DNA of 64,000 nucleotides from Brevibacillus aydinogluensis (GCF_031954365.1 NZ_JAUSVZ010000008.1); one strand, 5' to 3'. Positions 16,176 to 24,330 are shown, counted from the stretch's first letter. Numbers and translations: made by a program. Notes: generated from the letters alone by a model not told the origin.

Positions 16176-16203
16176 GCATGTTCGCCTCCTGTTCGCATAT
16201 AAT
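16174..16203 (+). promoter_or_regulatory. Promoter of the SOS-controlled small gene
   Basis: TTGCAT (16174-16179), 18-base spacer, consensus TATAAT (16198-16203). Two direct copies of GTTCGC (16180-16185 and 16191-16196) lie in the spacer and a LexA-type box follows the -10. Confidence 0.65.
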
Positions 16204-16204
16204 A

Positions 16205-16218
16205 CAAACAAACGTTCG
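16205..16218 (+). promoter_or_regulatory. LexA (DinR) SOS box
   Basis: CAAACAAACGTTCG matches the Gram-positive LexA consensus CGAACRNRYGTTYG at 13 of 14 positions; only the second base differs. It begins two bases after the -10, where bound LexA would block transcription. The consensus is established for Bacillus; binding here is inferred. Confidence 0.7.
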
Positions 16219-16234
16219 TGATGGATGTGGGAAC

Positions 16235-16597
16235 ATGCAGGATGGCGTTTGGCGTAATGTTCTTCACGAGTATATTGTCTACGGACTTCTGTTCAAGGCA
16301 CTGGCGTTTGACGCTAGCATTTTAGAACAAACCACGACAAAACTCCGATACAATCCGATTTTAGAAAAACTGTCGATCATGGCTGAGCGTGAACACCACC
16401 GGTACCGCCGCGAGTTAAATAAACTCGGCTGCAAGGTGGTGAAGACCGAGCAGCAAGCGGTTGGGTACTGCGTAACGGCGCGAGTACGTGGCCATGTCCA
16501 AGAAGCGATTTACTCCGTCGAGACGTTGAGAGTAGAGTGCGAAGTTCGCCTAGAAAGGCTGATAGAACAGGCAGATTCTGCGGCAGAAAAACAGTAG
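16235..16597 (+). CDS. Small SOS-regulated protein of unknown function
   Basis: A 120-residue protein. It has a hydrophobic stretch (VYGLLFKALAFDA) near the N-terminus, a helical middle (LEKLSIMAEREHHRYRRELNKLGCKVV), YCVTARVRGH and a helical end (VETLRVECEVRLERLIEQA). It resembles a group of small hypothetical proteins in Bacilli phages and genomes with no assigned role. ATG 16235 is chosen because it follows the promoter and LexA box; an ATG at 16178 would lie upstream of the -10. Convergent with the small minus-strand gene. An SOS-induced phage switch, inhibitor or repair protein are all possible. Confidence 0.68.
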   Translation: MQDGVWRNVLHEYIVYGLLFKALAFDASILEQTTTKLRYNPILEKLSIMAEREHHRYRRELNKLGCKVVKTEQQAVGYCVTARVRGHVQEAIYSVETLRVECEVRLERLIEQADSAAEKQ

Positions 16598-16630
16598 CCC
16601 TCCAGCAAATAAGCCGGAGGGCTTTATTTG
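16596..16630. terminator. Bidirectional terminator between convergent genes
   Basis: AGCCCTCC (16596-16603) pairs with GGAGGGCT (16616-16623), followed by TTATTTG on the plus strand. It overlaps the stop of the SOS gene and the end of the minus-strand gene. Confidence 0.75.
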
Positions 16631-16827
16631 AACAACTTCTTCAGCCACTCAAAAAGATCAAACGTAGTTCGATTATAAACCTTGTTATAGGCGTACTTCT
16701 TGGGATCACGCACCCAACCGTATCCCCTTGGCATTTTCAATCCTGCTCGATGCACGATCTGTCTTTTCAGGCTGGTTCTGGCCGCGATCCTCTTCTTTAG
16801 ACTTGGTTTCCGGAAACCGAATTTCAA
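16624..16827 (-). CDS. Small basic phage-type protein
   Basis: About 67 residues, Lys/Arg-rich: FRKPSLKKRIAARTSLKRQI, then GYGWVRDPKKYAYNKVYNRTTF. The KKAAYNKVYNxTTF-like ending recurs in small proteins of Firmicutes phages; function unknown, nucleic-acid binding is plausible from the charge. TTG start at 16827 is preferred because AGGGGAT lies 4-9 bases upstream on the minus strand. An in-frame ATG at 16881 would add 18 residues. Confidence 0.6.
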   Translation of the reverse strand: MKFGFRKPSLKKRIAARTSLKRQIVHRAGLKMPRGYGWVRDPKKYAYNKVYNRTTFDLFEWLKKLFK

Positions 16828-16922
16828 AGTGATCCCCTGCCCTTTTTCCAAAATTATACCATCAAAAGGAAGCCCCAACATGAAAAAAATCCTGAATGCG
16901 ATCCGAAAAAAGAACCGAAAGC

Positions 16923-16955
16923 AAAAGCCCTCCTCAAAAATGGAAGGGCTTTTCT
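16923..16955. terminator. Bidirectional terminator upstream of ychF
   Basis: AAAAGCCCT (16923-16931) and AGGGCTTTT (16945-16953) form a near-symmetric hairpin. It separates the phage accessory genes from the chromosomal ychF block. Confidence 0.7.
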
Positions 16956-17027
16956 TGTGGTCGATGGACACCAAAATGTGTTAGACTGTATCAGGTTAGA
17001 TAGGAAGATACAATGAGGTGAACATAA

Positions 17028-18128
17028 ATGGGTTTCTCTACTGGGATTGTAGGCCTTCCCAACGTAGGCAAGTCGACTTTGTTCAACGCGATCACGCAGG
17101 CGGGCGCCGAATCGGCCAACTATCCGTTCTGTACCATCGACCCCAACGTGGGTATTGTCGAGGTGCCGGACCCGCGCCTGACCAAGCTGACGGAGATCGT
17201 GGTGCCGAACAAGGTGGTTCCGACGGCATTTGAGTTTGTGGACATTGCCGGTCTGGTCAAAGGGGCCAGCAAGGGCGAAGGATTGGGAAACCAATTCCTG
17301 GGACACATTCGCGAGGTGGATGCGATCGCTCACGTGGTGCGCTGTTTTGAGGACGAAAACATCACGCACGTGGCTGGGCGCGTCGATCCGCTGAGCGACA
17401 TGGAGACGATCAACCTGGAGCTGATCTTTGCCGACCTGGAGTCGGTCGAACGGCGCATCGACCGGATCGGCCGCAAGGTAAAAGCGGGCGACAAAGAGGC
17501 GAAGCAGGAGCTGGACGTGCTGGAACGCCTGAAGGCGGCATTTGAAGAAGGCAAGCCGGCGCGCAGCGTGGAGCTGGACGAGGATGAACGCAAACTGATC
17601 CGCGATCTGCATCTGTTGACCATCAAGCCGGTGCTGTACGTGTGCAACGTGGCGGAGGACGGCATTCTTGACGCCGACAACAATCCGCACGTGCAGGCGG
17701 TGCGCAAGCAGGCAGCAGAGGAAGGGGCGCAGGTGGTCGTGATCAGCGCCAAGGTGGAGGCGGAGATCGCCGAGCTGGAAGGCGAAGACAAGCAGATGTT
17801 CCTCGAAGAGCTGGGGCTGAAGGAGTCCGGTCTCGACCGTCTGATTCGCGCCGCCTACGACCTGCTGGGACTGATCACCTACTTCACTGCCGGCGTGCAG
17901 GAAGTGCGTGCGTGGACCATCCGCAAGGGCACCAAGGCCCCGCAGGCAGCGGGAGTGATCCACAGCGACTTTGAACGGGGCTTTATCCGCGCCGAGGTGA
18001 TCTCCTACGACGACCTGGTGGAAGCCGGTTCCGTGGCGGCCGCCCGGGAAAAGGGCAAGTACCGTCTGGAAGGGAAAGAGTACGTCGTCCAGGACGGCGA
18101 TGTCATGCATTTCCGGTTCAACGTATAG
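17028..18128 (+). CDS. ychF: Ribosome-binding ATPase YchF (Obg family)
   Basis: A 366-residue P-loop protein, full family length. G1 motif GLPNVGKST at residues 9-17, switch II DIAGLVKGASKGEGLGN from residue 72, and NVAE at 207-210 in place of NKxD, the change that gives YchF its ATP preference. A C-terminal TGS domain follows (about 280-366). It binds ribosomes and modulates stress responses. ATG 17028 has GAGGTG upstream. It starts the conserved block ychF-rpsF-ssb-rpsR, as in B. subtilis. Confidence 0.96.
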   Translation: MGFSTGIVGLPNVGKSTLFNAITQAGAESANYPFCTIDPNVGIVEVPDPRLTKLTEIVVPNKVVPTAFEFVDIAGLVKGASKGEGLGNQFLGHIREVDAIAHVVRCFEDENITHVAGRVDPLSDMETINLELIFADLESVERRIDRIGRKVKAGDKEAKQELDVLERLKAAFEEGKPARSVELDEDERKLIRDLHLLTIKPVLYVCNVAEDGILDADNNPHVQAVRKQAAEEGAQVVVISAKVEAEIAELEGEDKQMFLEELGLKESGLDRLIRAAYDLLGLITYFTAGVQEVRAWTIRKGTKAPQAAGVIHSDFERGFIRAEVISYDDLVEAGSVAAAREKGKYRLEGKEYVVQDGDVMHFRFNV

Positions 18129-18137
18129 AACTCAACC

Positions 18138-18166
18138 TTGCCTCTCAGAAGGCGCTTTGCTATAAT
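18138..18166 (+). promoter_or_regulatory. Promoter of the rpsF-ssb-rpsR operon
   Basis: TTGCCT (18138-18143), 17-base spacer, TATAAT (18161-18166) with an extended TGC directly before the -10 (18158-18160). A vegetative-type strong promoter, placed 100 bases upstream of rpsF. Confidence 0.8.
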
Positions 18167-18174
18167 ACAAAAAT

Positions 18175-18267
18175 GCGAGTATTTATGGAGTGCATGTCCC
18201 ATGCTTATCTATCTGCACTCGCTCCTTGCCCGTACAGGGCCGCTAAGTCCATAAGGAGGTGAAAGGT
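18175..18267 (+). promoter_or_regulatory. rpsF 5' leader with hairpin, possible S6:S18 autoregulatory RNA
   Basis: The roughly 95-base untranslated leader contains GAGTGCA (18188-18194) pairing with TGCACTC (18214-18220). In many bacteria the rpsF leader binds the S6:S18 complex. The structure is visible but I could not confirm the conserved CCG/GGA core of that RNA motif, so this is tentative. Confidence 0.4.
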
Positions 18268-18555
18268 ATGCGTCAATACGAAGTAATGTACGTATTGCGT
18301 CCAGACCTTGAAGAGGAGAAAGTAAAAGCCAACGTTGCTCGTTACCAGGAAGTTGTCACCAACTTCGGCGGCGAAGTGACCAATCTTCAAGAGATGGGCA
18401 AGCGTCGTCTTGCGTATGAGATCAAAAAGTTCCGTGAGGGTTACTACGTTTTGATGAACTTCAAGGCGAATCCCGATGCTGTTGCGGAAGCAGAGCGTCT
18501 CATGAAAATTAACGACGACGTGATTCGCTACTTGTTTGTTCGTGAAGAGAAGTAA
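18268..18555 (+). CDS. rpsF: 30S ribosomal protein S6
   Basis: A 95-residue protein: MRQYEVMYVLRPDLEEE at the N-terminus, then GKRRLAYEIKKFREGYYVLMNF and the C-terminal RYLFVREEK, all typical of S6. It binds S18 in the platform of the small subunit. ATG 18268 has the strong AAGGAGGTGAAAG just upstream. First gene of the operon with ssb and rpsR. Confidence 0.97.
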   Translation: MRQYEVMYVLRPDLEEEKVKANVARYQEVVTNFGGEVTNLQEMGKRRLAYEIKKFREGYYVLMNFKANPDAVAEAERLMKINDDVIRYLFVREEK

Positions 18556-18584
18556 TCGTCGTCGCGGGCAGAGGGGGACCCAAG

Positions 18585-19043
18585 ATGAATAAAGTCATTC
18601 TCATCGGAAACCTGACGAAAGATCCGGAGTTGCGCTATACGCCAAACGGTGTCGCTGTTGCCACCTTTACCCTCGCGGTGAACCGTCCGCGCCCCAATCA
18701 GGCGGGCGAGCGGGAAGCCGACTTCATTAACATTGTCGCCTGGCAGAAACTGGCCGATTTGTGCGCCACGTATCTGCGCAAAGGCAGACAAGCGGCTGTC
18801 GAAGGGCGCATTCAGACGCGTTCCTACGACAACAAGGAAGGCAAACGGGTGTACGTGACGGAAGTTGTGGCGGAAAACGTCCAGTTTTTGGGCGGGCGTG
18901 GCAGTGAAGGCGCAGGTTACGATCCCGGCTTTGGCGGCGGGAAACCGACCGGCGGCCAACGTGACGACTTTGATCCATTTGGAGATCCCTTTGCCAATGC
19001 TGGCAAGCCGATCAACATTTCGGATGATGACTTGCCGTTCTGA
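18585..19043 (+). CDS. ssb: Single-stranded DNA-binding protein
   Basis: A 152-residue SSB. The OB fold occupies residues 1-105 (MNKVILIGNLTKDPELRYT; FINIVAWQKLADLCATYLRKG; VTEVVAENVQFLG). A Gly-rich linker ends in the acidic tip DDDLPF, which binds replication and repair partners. It coats single strands during replication. Between rpsF and rpsR, as in other Bacilli. Confidence 0.97.
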   Translation: MNKVILIGNLTKDPELRYTPNGVAVATFTLAVNRPRPNQAGEREADFINIVAWQKLADLCATYLRKGRQAAVEGRIQTRSYDNKEGKRVYVTEVVAENVQFLGGRGSEGAGYDPGFGGGKPTGGQRDDFDPFGDPFANAGKPINISDDDLPF

Positions 19044-19100
19044 TTTGAGGTTGCGTTCAATCGTAGAACTTCACATTTCCTGCAAAAGGAGGGACTTTTC

Positions 19101-19331
19101 ATGGCGCGCAAAGGACGTCCGAACAAGCGTCGCAAAGTGTGCTACTTCAAGGTAAACAAAATCAAGCACATCGACTACAAAGACACCGATCTGCTGAAGA
19201 AGTTTATCAGCGAGCGCGGCAAAATCCTGCCTCGTCGCGTAACCGGCACTTCTGCGAAGTATCAGCGCATGCTGACCGTAGCCATCAAACGTGCACGTCA
19301 AGTGGCACTGCTGCAGTACACGGCTGAATAA
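19101..19331 (+). CDS. rpsR: 30S ribosomal protein S18
   Basis: A 76-residue basic protein: MARKGRPNKRRKVCYFKVNK, DYKDTDLLKKFISERGKILPRR and VTGTSAKYQRMLTVAIKRAR are the S18 signatures. It pairs with S6 on the ribosome platform. Ribosome site AAAGGAGGG lies upstream of ATG 19101. Last gene of the operon before a terminator. Confidence 0.97.
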   Translation: MARKGRPNKRRKVCYFKVNKIKHIDYKDTDLLKKFISERGKILPRRVTGTSAKYQRMLTVAIKRARQVALLQYTAE

Positions 19332-19344
19332 TTGACACAATGCA

Positions 19345-19378
19345 AAAGGGGGACACAATTGTGTGGCCCTCTTTTTTC
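19345..19378 (+). terminator. Terminator after rpsR
   Basis: AAGGGGGACACAA faces TTGTGTGGCCCTC (with one internal mismatch) and is followed by six T residues. Confidence 0.8.
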
Positions 19379-19419
19379 CATATTTGTTGTCATTGCCAGA
19401 TTTTCAGTGAGGTGTCGCC

Positions 19420-20328
19420 ATGCCTTCAAAAACCAAACAACTGGCGGAGAACGCCGTGCTGTTGGCCATCGCGCTGGTGCTGCTGTTTGTCAGCCTCTAC
19501 ACGGTGCTCGGCGTCGTAACCAGCTTATTGCTTCCGCTGCCGTTCGTGCTGTTGGGCATGAGACGAACGGTCCCGAACATGATTTGGATCGTGACAGGCT
19601 TTGCCTTGTTGAGCGGAGTGCTGATCGGGCCGACGACCGGCTTTATCGCGCTTTTGTCCGGGCTGTGGGGCGGCGTCATGGGCGTGATGTACGCCAAGCG
19701 CGGGACGGCGCTGTCTGCGATTACGGCGGGAGCCGGCGTGGTGTTTCTCGGATTCGTTTCCTTTTTGGCTCTCGCAACGTTTGTCCTGCATGTCGACTTC
19801 CAGGCGGTCATGCGGGAGGCGGCAGCCTTCAAGCCGTCGTTTATGACCAAAGAGCAGTTTGAACAGTCCCTTGCGCTTGGCAAAATGGTATTGCCGGCGT
19901 TTCTGGTCATGTTCAGCTACCTGCAGAGCGGCATCACACACGGGCTGGCGCGCTTGATTGGCAAGCGGCTGGGGTACCCCGTGCCCGCCCTGAAGCCGGT
20001 GCGCGAGTGGAGCTTTCCCCGCTCCCTGCTGTACTACTATTTTGCTGCCCTGATCGGTCTGTTCGTGGTAGGACAGGAGATGGAGGAAACGTTCTGGTCA
20101 AGCGCCGTTCTCAACGTAAAGGTGATGCTGGACGGCGTCTTTGTCCTGCAGGGATTGGCTTTCGTTCTGTTTGCCTGTCATCTGTACGGATGGAAGCGAT
20201 TAGCCCCGGCGCTTGTTGTCTCTCTATTTATTTTTCCGTTCCTAACTACTATACTTAGCTTATTAGGCATTTTAGATCTGGGGCTGCAATTGCGCAAAAA
20301 ACTGGAAACAAGAGTGAAGAGGGGCTGA
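19420..20328 (+). CDS. yybS: YybS-like DUF2232 membrane protein
   Basis: A 302-residue integral membrane protein with about eight hydrophobic segments (for example NAVLLAIALVLLFVSLYTVL near the N-terminus and a C-terminal pair ending LDLGLQL). Size, topology and position directly before gdpP match YybS of B. subtilis, of the DUF2232 family. Function unknown; the fold is thought to relate to small-molecule transporters. Stop and gdpP start are separated by 4 bases, so the two are co-transcribed. Confidence 0.85.
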   Translation: MPSKTKQLAENAVLLAIALVLLFVSLYTVLGVVTSLLLPLPFVLLGMRRTVPNMIWIVTGFALLSGVLIGPTTGFIALLSGLWGGVMGVMYAKRGTALSAITAGAGVVFLGFVSFLALATFVLHVDFQAVMREAAAFKPSFMTKEQFEQSLALGKMVLPAFLVMFSYLQSGITHGLARLIGKRLGYPVPALKPVREWSFPRSLLYYYFAALIGLFVVGQEMEETFWSSAVLNVKVMLDGVFVLQGLAFVLFACHLYGWKRLAPALVVSLFIFPFLTTILSLLGILDLGLQLRKKLETRVKRG

Positions 20329-20332
20329 GGAA

Positions 20333-22270
20333 ATGCCCAAATTCCTGTTAAAGCGTTGGTACGGGCTGCATATGGTCCTGGCTCTCAGCTTTAGCTTGTT
20401 GCTGTTGGGGATTTTGACGCTGCATCACTGGATGTACGGGGCGATCGGGATTATCTGTCTGATTGGCCTGGTTCTTTATGCCCTGCAAGCGGAAAAAGGC
20501 TTTCAACGGGATCTGCGCCTATACCTGGCTACAGTGACGCACCGCGTGAAAAAAGCGGGAGAAGGCGTCATCCAGGAACTGCCGATCGGCATATTGTTGT
20601 ACAACGAAGATAAGGTAATCGAGTGGGTAAACCCGTTCATGACGAACATGTCGGGAGACGAAATGATGATCGGGAAAAGTCTCCAGGACGTTTTTCCGCA
20701 TCTGAGCTGGAAACCGGAGCAGAAGCGACTGGAGTTTACCTACAACGAACGTACCTATGAAGTGCTGATCCGGCCCGATGAGCGGCTGCTCTACTTTACG
20801 GACATTACCGACATGAAAGAGCTGTCGCTTCGCTACCATCGCGAAAAGGCCGTGCTCGCCATCATTCACCTCGACAATCTGGACGAAGTGGGACAGGTCA
20901 TGGACGAACAAAGCCGCACTCTGTTATCCACCAGCGTGTCCGGGGTCATTACGGAGTGGGCCAACAAGCACGGCATCTACCTGCGTCGACTCACGGCCGA
21001 CAAGTTTTTGGGACTAATGGAGCGAGAGACGCTGGACAAATTGGAAGAAAGCCGTTTCGACATTTTGGACGTCGTGCGGGAGATGACGGCCGACAACAAG
21101 ATACCGCTGACACTCAGTATCGGGGTGGGGGCGGCAGCCGACACGTACATCGAACTGGGACAAATGGCCCAATCCAGCCTGGATATCGCGTTGGGTCGAG
21201 GCGGCGACCAGGCCGCGGTCAAAGTGGGCAACAAATTGACGTTTTACGGCGGCAAATCCAACGCCGTGGAGAAGCGCACGCGCGTCCGTGCCCGCGTGAT
21301 CGCGCACGCGCTGCGCGACCTGATCCACGAAGCAGAGCACGTCATTGTCATGGGACACAAGCAGCCGGACATGGACTCGATCGGCGCGTCGCTCGGGGTG
21401 TTAAAGGCGGTGCAGGTCCACAACAAAGAGGCCTACATCGTCATGGACGAAGGCAACTCGTCCGTGGAGCGGCTGATGAAGGAGATCTACGCCCATCCGG
21501 AGCTGGCCGACTCGTTCATTACACCGGAGCAGGCGATTCGTCTTGTCACCGGCAGGACGCTGCTCGTCGTCGTCGACACACACCGGCCGTCGCTGGTCAT
21601 CGAACCGCAGCTATTGCAGGAGACCAGCCGGATCGTGGTGATCGACCACCATCGCCGCTCCGAAGAGTTCATCGAGCCGGTGCTTTTGTACCTGGAACCG
21701 TACGCCTCCTCCACATCGGAGCTGGTGACGGAACTGTTGCAGTACCAGAGCGAACGGTTAAACATCGACAACCTGATCGCGACGGCCCTGTTGGCCGGGA
21801 TCGTGGTGGATACCAAGAGTTTTGCATTCCGCACCGGTTCGCGCACCTTTGAAGCGGCATCGTTTTTGCGCCGGAACGGGGCAGACACGGCGGCTGTTCA
21901 GCGCTTGCTGAAGGAAGACTTGCAGCAGTACGTAAAGCGGGCGCGCGTCATCATGAACACGGAGACGTACCGCGACAACATGGCGATTGCCGTGGGCGAT
22001 CCGAGCGAGGACTTTACACAGGTACAGGTGGCCCAGGCGGCGGAGCAACTGCTGTCGCTGTCCGGGATTGCCGCGTCGTTTGTCGTCGCCAGACGCGCCG
22101 ATGACACCGTGCTGATCAGCGCCCGATCCCTGGGGGACATCAACGTCCAATCCATCATGGAGCGATTGGGCGGCGGCGGCCACTTGAACGGCGCGGCCAC
22201 CCAGATCGAGGGCATTTCCCTGCGAGAGGCGGTCAAACGCTTGAAAGAAGCAATCGATGAGGTCGTCTAG
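20333..22270 (+). CDS. gdpP: Cyclic-di-AMP phosphodiesterase GdpP
   Basis: A 645-residue membrane enzyme that hydrolyses c-di-AMP. Two transmembrane segments at about 13-30 and 36-52, a PAS domain (about 80-155), a degenerate GGDEF domain (170-305) and a DHH/DHHA1 catalytic module (330-645). The metal ligands are visible: H342, D346 and D348 in GHKQPDMDS, D415 in VVDTH, DHH at 438-440. GGGGHLNGA near the C-terminus is the DHHA1 substrate loop. Full length and order yybS-gdpP-rplI are as in Bacillus. Confidence 0.96.
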   Translation: MPKFLLKRWYGLHMVLALSFSLLLLGILTLHHWMYGAIGIICLIGLVLYALQAEKGFQRDLRLYLATVTHRVKKAGEGVIQELPIGILLYNEDKVIEWVNPFMTNMSGDEMMIGKSLQDVFPHLSWKPEQKRLEFTYNERTYEVLIRPDERLLYFTDITDMKELSLRYHREKAVLAIIHLDNLDEVGQVMDEQSRTLLSTSVSGVITEWANKHGIYLRRLTADKFLGLMERETLDKLEESRFDILDVVREMTADNKIPLTLSIGVGAAADTYIELGQMAQSSLDIALGRGGDQAAVKVGNKLTFYGGKSNAVEKRTRVRARVIAHALRDLIHEAEHVIVMGHKQPDMDSIGASLGVLKAVQVHNKEAYIVMDEGNSSVERLMKEIYAHPELADSFITPEQAIRLVTGRTLLVVVDTHRPSLVIEPQLLQETSRIVVIDHHRRSEEFIEPVLLYLEPYASSTSELVTELLQYQSERLNIDNLIATALLAGIVVDTKSFAFRTGSRTFEAASFLRRNGADTAAVQRLLKEDLQQYVKRARVIMNTETYRDNMAIAVGDPSEDFTQVQVAQAAEQLLSLSGIAASFVVARRADDTVLISARSLGDINVQSIMERLGGGGHLNGAATQIEGISLREAVKRLKEAIDEVV

Positions 22271-22337
22271 GCGCGCGTAAGGCACTGTTGTTACGCTCTG
22301 CCCTCGACCAGTATTCGATGAAAAGGGGGAAACGACG

Positions 22338-22781
22338 ATGAAAGTCATTTTTCTGCAAGATGTGAAAGGACAAGGCAAAAAAGGCGAAGTGAAAGACCTG
22401 TCGGAAGGCTATGTGCGCAACTTCCTGCTGCCGCGCGGACTGGTCAAGGAAGCGACAGAGGCCAACCTGAAGACGCTGGAAGCGCAGAAGCGCAGCGAGG
22501 CAAAACGCAAGGAGCAGGAGAAGCTGGAAGCTCAGGAACTGGCAAAACGGCTGAACGAACTGACCGTGAAAGTAGCGGGAAAAGCGGGAGAGGGCGGCCG
22601 CCTGTTCGGCGCCATTTCGAGCAAACAGGTGGCGCAAGCCTTGGAAGAGCAGTTCAACATCAAGGTAGACAAGCGCAAACTGGAGATGGAAGCGATTCGT
22701 TCGCTGGGTGTGACGCAAATCAAGGTTAAGCTGCACAACGAAGTGACGGCAACGCTCAAAGTGCACGTGGTGGAAGAATAA
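22338..22781 (+). CDS. rplI: 50S ribosomal protein L9
   Basis: A 147-residue protein with the N-terminal MKVIFLQDVKGQGKKGEVKD domain and VRNFLLPRGLVKEAT, a long charged central helix (about 40-75) and the C-terminal rRNA-binding domain (GGRLFGAISSKQVAQAL). It stabilises the large subunit and limits frameshifting. Co-directional between gdpP and dnaC with short gaps. Confidence 0.97.
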   Translation: MKVIFLQDVKGQGKKGEVKDLSEGYVRNFLLPRGLVKEATEANLKTLEAQKRSEAKRKEQEKLEAQELAKRLNELTVKVAGKAGEGGRLFGAISSKQVAQALEEQFNIKVDKRKLEMEAIRSLGVTQIKVKLHNEVTATLKVHVVEE

Positions 22782-22805
22782 TCGAGGCAAGCGAGGGGGT
22801 GTGAC

Positions 22806-24155
22806 GTGAGCGACCTGTTTTTGGACCGTGTGCCGCCGCAAAACAACGAGGCCGAGCAGTCTGTTCTGGGGGCAGTGTTCTTATCCAAGGAAGCTCTCAT
22901 CACGGCCATCGAGATTCTTCGACCGGAAGATTTCTACAAGACGGCGCATCAGCGGATTTTTAAAACGATGCAGGACCTCTACGAAAGAGGGGAACCGGTC
23001 GACCTCGTCACGGTGACGGCGGAACTGCAGGACCACAAGCTGCTGGACGAAGTGGGCGGCGTCACCTATCTGACGGAAATCGCCAGATCCGTGCCGACGG
23101 CGGCCAACATCGAATACTACGCCCGCATCGTCGAGGAAAAGTCGCTGCTGCGCAGGTTGATTCTCACGGCGACCAAAATTGCCAATGACGGTTATTCGCG
23201 CGAAGACGACGTCACGCAGATTCTCGCGGATGCCGAGAGATACATCCTGGAAATTGCCCAGAATCGCAACAGCGGGGGCTTTGTCCCGATTCGCGACGTG
23301 CTGTTGGAAACCTACGAACGGATTGAATTTCTCAGCCAGAGACGGGGGGACGTGACCGGCATTCCGTCCGGTTACCCGGACCTGGACAAAATGACCTCCG
23401 GCTTTCAGCGCAGCGACCTGATCATCCTGGCCGCCCGTCCGTCCGTGGGGAAAACTGCGTTTGCGCTGAACGTGGCGCAAAACGTGGCGGCCCGCGCGGG
23501 AGAGACCGTGGCGATCTTTTCGCTGGAGATGGCGGCATCGCAGCTCGTACAGCGGATGATCTGCGCGGAAGGCAACCTGGATGCATCCCGGATGCGGACG
23601 GGTTGGCTGGAAGAGGACGATTGGCAGAAGCTGACGATGGCGATCGGAACGCTGGCCAAGGCCCCCATCTACATCGACGATACGCCGGGGATTACCGTGC
23701 AGGACATACGGGCCAAATGCCGGCGGCTGCAGGCGGAAAAAGGATTGGGGCTGATCGTGATCGACTATCTGCAGCTCATTCAGGGACGCGGGCGCGGAGA
23801 AAACCGGCAGCAAGAGGTATCGGAAATCTCCCGTACGCTGAAAGGGATCGCCCGCGAGCTGAACGTGCCGATCATCGCGCTCTCCCAGCTGAGCCGTTCC
23901 GTGGAGCAGCGCCAGGACAAGCGGCCAATGATGTCCGACATCCGCGAATCCGGCTCCATCGAGCAGGACGCGGATATCGTGGCGTTTTTGTACCGGGACG
24001 ACTACTACGACAAGGAAACCGAGAACAAAAACGTGATCGAAGTCATTATCGCCAAGCAGCGGAACGGCCCGACCGGAACCGTGGAGCTGGCGTTTTTAAA
24101 GGAATACAACAAGTTTGTCAGCCTGGACAACCGCTTTCGCGACATGGCGGGTTGA
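22806..24155 (+). CDS. dnaC: Replicative DNA helicase (DnaC/DnaB)
   Basis: A 449-residue hexameric helicase that unwinds DNA ahead of the replisome. The N-terminal domain (residues 1-150; PPQNNEAEQSVLGAVF) binds primase and loader. The RecA-like domain has Walker A RPSVGKT at 211-217, Walker B LIVIDYLQLI and the conserved ALSQLSRSVEQRQDKRP-MMSDIRESG (in two parts). Named dnaC in B. subtilis, dnaB in E. coli. GTG start at 22806 with GAGGGGGTG upstream. No intein. Confidence 0.97.
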   Translation: MSDLFLDRVPPQNNEAEQSVLGAVFLSKEALITAIEILRPEDFYKTAHQRIFKTMQDLYERGEPVDLVTVTAELQDHKLLDEVGGVTYLTEIARSVPTAANIEYYARIVEEKSLLRRLILTATKIANDGYSREDDVTQILADAERYILEIAQNRNSGGFVPIRDVLLETYERIEFLSQRRGDVTGIPSGYPDLDKMTSGFQRSDLIILAARPSVGKTAFALNVAQNVAARAGETVAIFSLEMAASQLVQRMICAEGNLDASRMRTGWLEEDDWQKLTMAIGTLAKAPIYIDDTPGITVQDIRAKCRRLQAEKGLGLIVIDYLQLIQGRGRGENRQQEVSEISRTLKGIARELNVPIIALSQLSRSVEQRQDKRPMMSDIRESGSIEQDADIVAFLYRDDYYDKETENKNVIEVIIAKQRNGPTGTVELAFLKEYNKFVSLDNRFRDMAG

Positions 24156-24196
24156 GCAGCGCACCGCGGTCAGCGAAGGCGGCACAGGCAGGTGCA

Positions 24197-24222
24197 AGGC
24201 CGGACAGCTGTCCGGCTTTTTT
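24197..24222 (+). terminator. Terminator after dnaC
   Basis: GCCGGACA (24199-24206) pairs perfectly with TGTCCGGC (24209-24216) and is followed by TTTTTT. Confidence 0.9.
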
Positions 24223-24283
24223 GCTGTGTCCGCATGATAGCGGCAAAAGAGGGATCAGCGGCTGTTTTTCTGAATAAGATAAA

Positions 24284-24328
24284 AATACCGAACGTATAAA
24301 CTAACCAAACTCCTAACGTTCGTATTTT
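24284..24328 (+). promoter_or_regulatory. PurR operator (two facing PurBoxes)
   Basis: Core CCGAAC at 24288-24293 (in AATACCGAACGTAT) faces GTTCGT at 24318-24323 (in AACGTTCGTATTTT). Two inverted CGAA-containing boxes separated by about 17 bases is the B. subtilis PurR arrangement, where PRPP blocks repression. It lies just upstream of the purA -35. Confidence 0.78.
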
Positions 24329-24330
24329 CA

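Noticed and set aside
15186..16597. A toxin-antitoxin pair in the prophage cargo
   Set aside because: The DUF3800 and SOS-box genes have separate promoters and terminators, do not overlap, and neither resembles a known antitoxin.
16854..18110. A 418-codon open frame on the minus strand across ychF
   Set aside because: It is the antisense shadow of ychF. Its composition (His- and Leu-rich) is typical of reverse reading of GC-rich genes and no ribosome site or family is visible.
20956..21852. A 298-codon plus-strand frame inside gdpP
   Set aside because: Alternative frame of gdpP, very rich in Arg, Gly and Ala, with no start signal. GdpP motifs are intact in the real frame.
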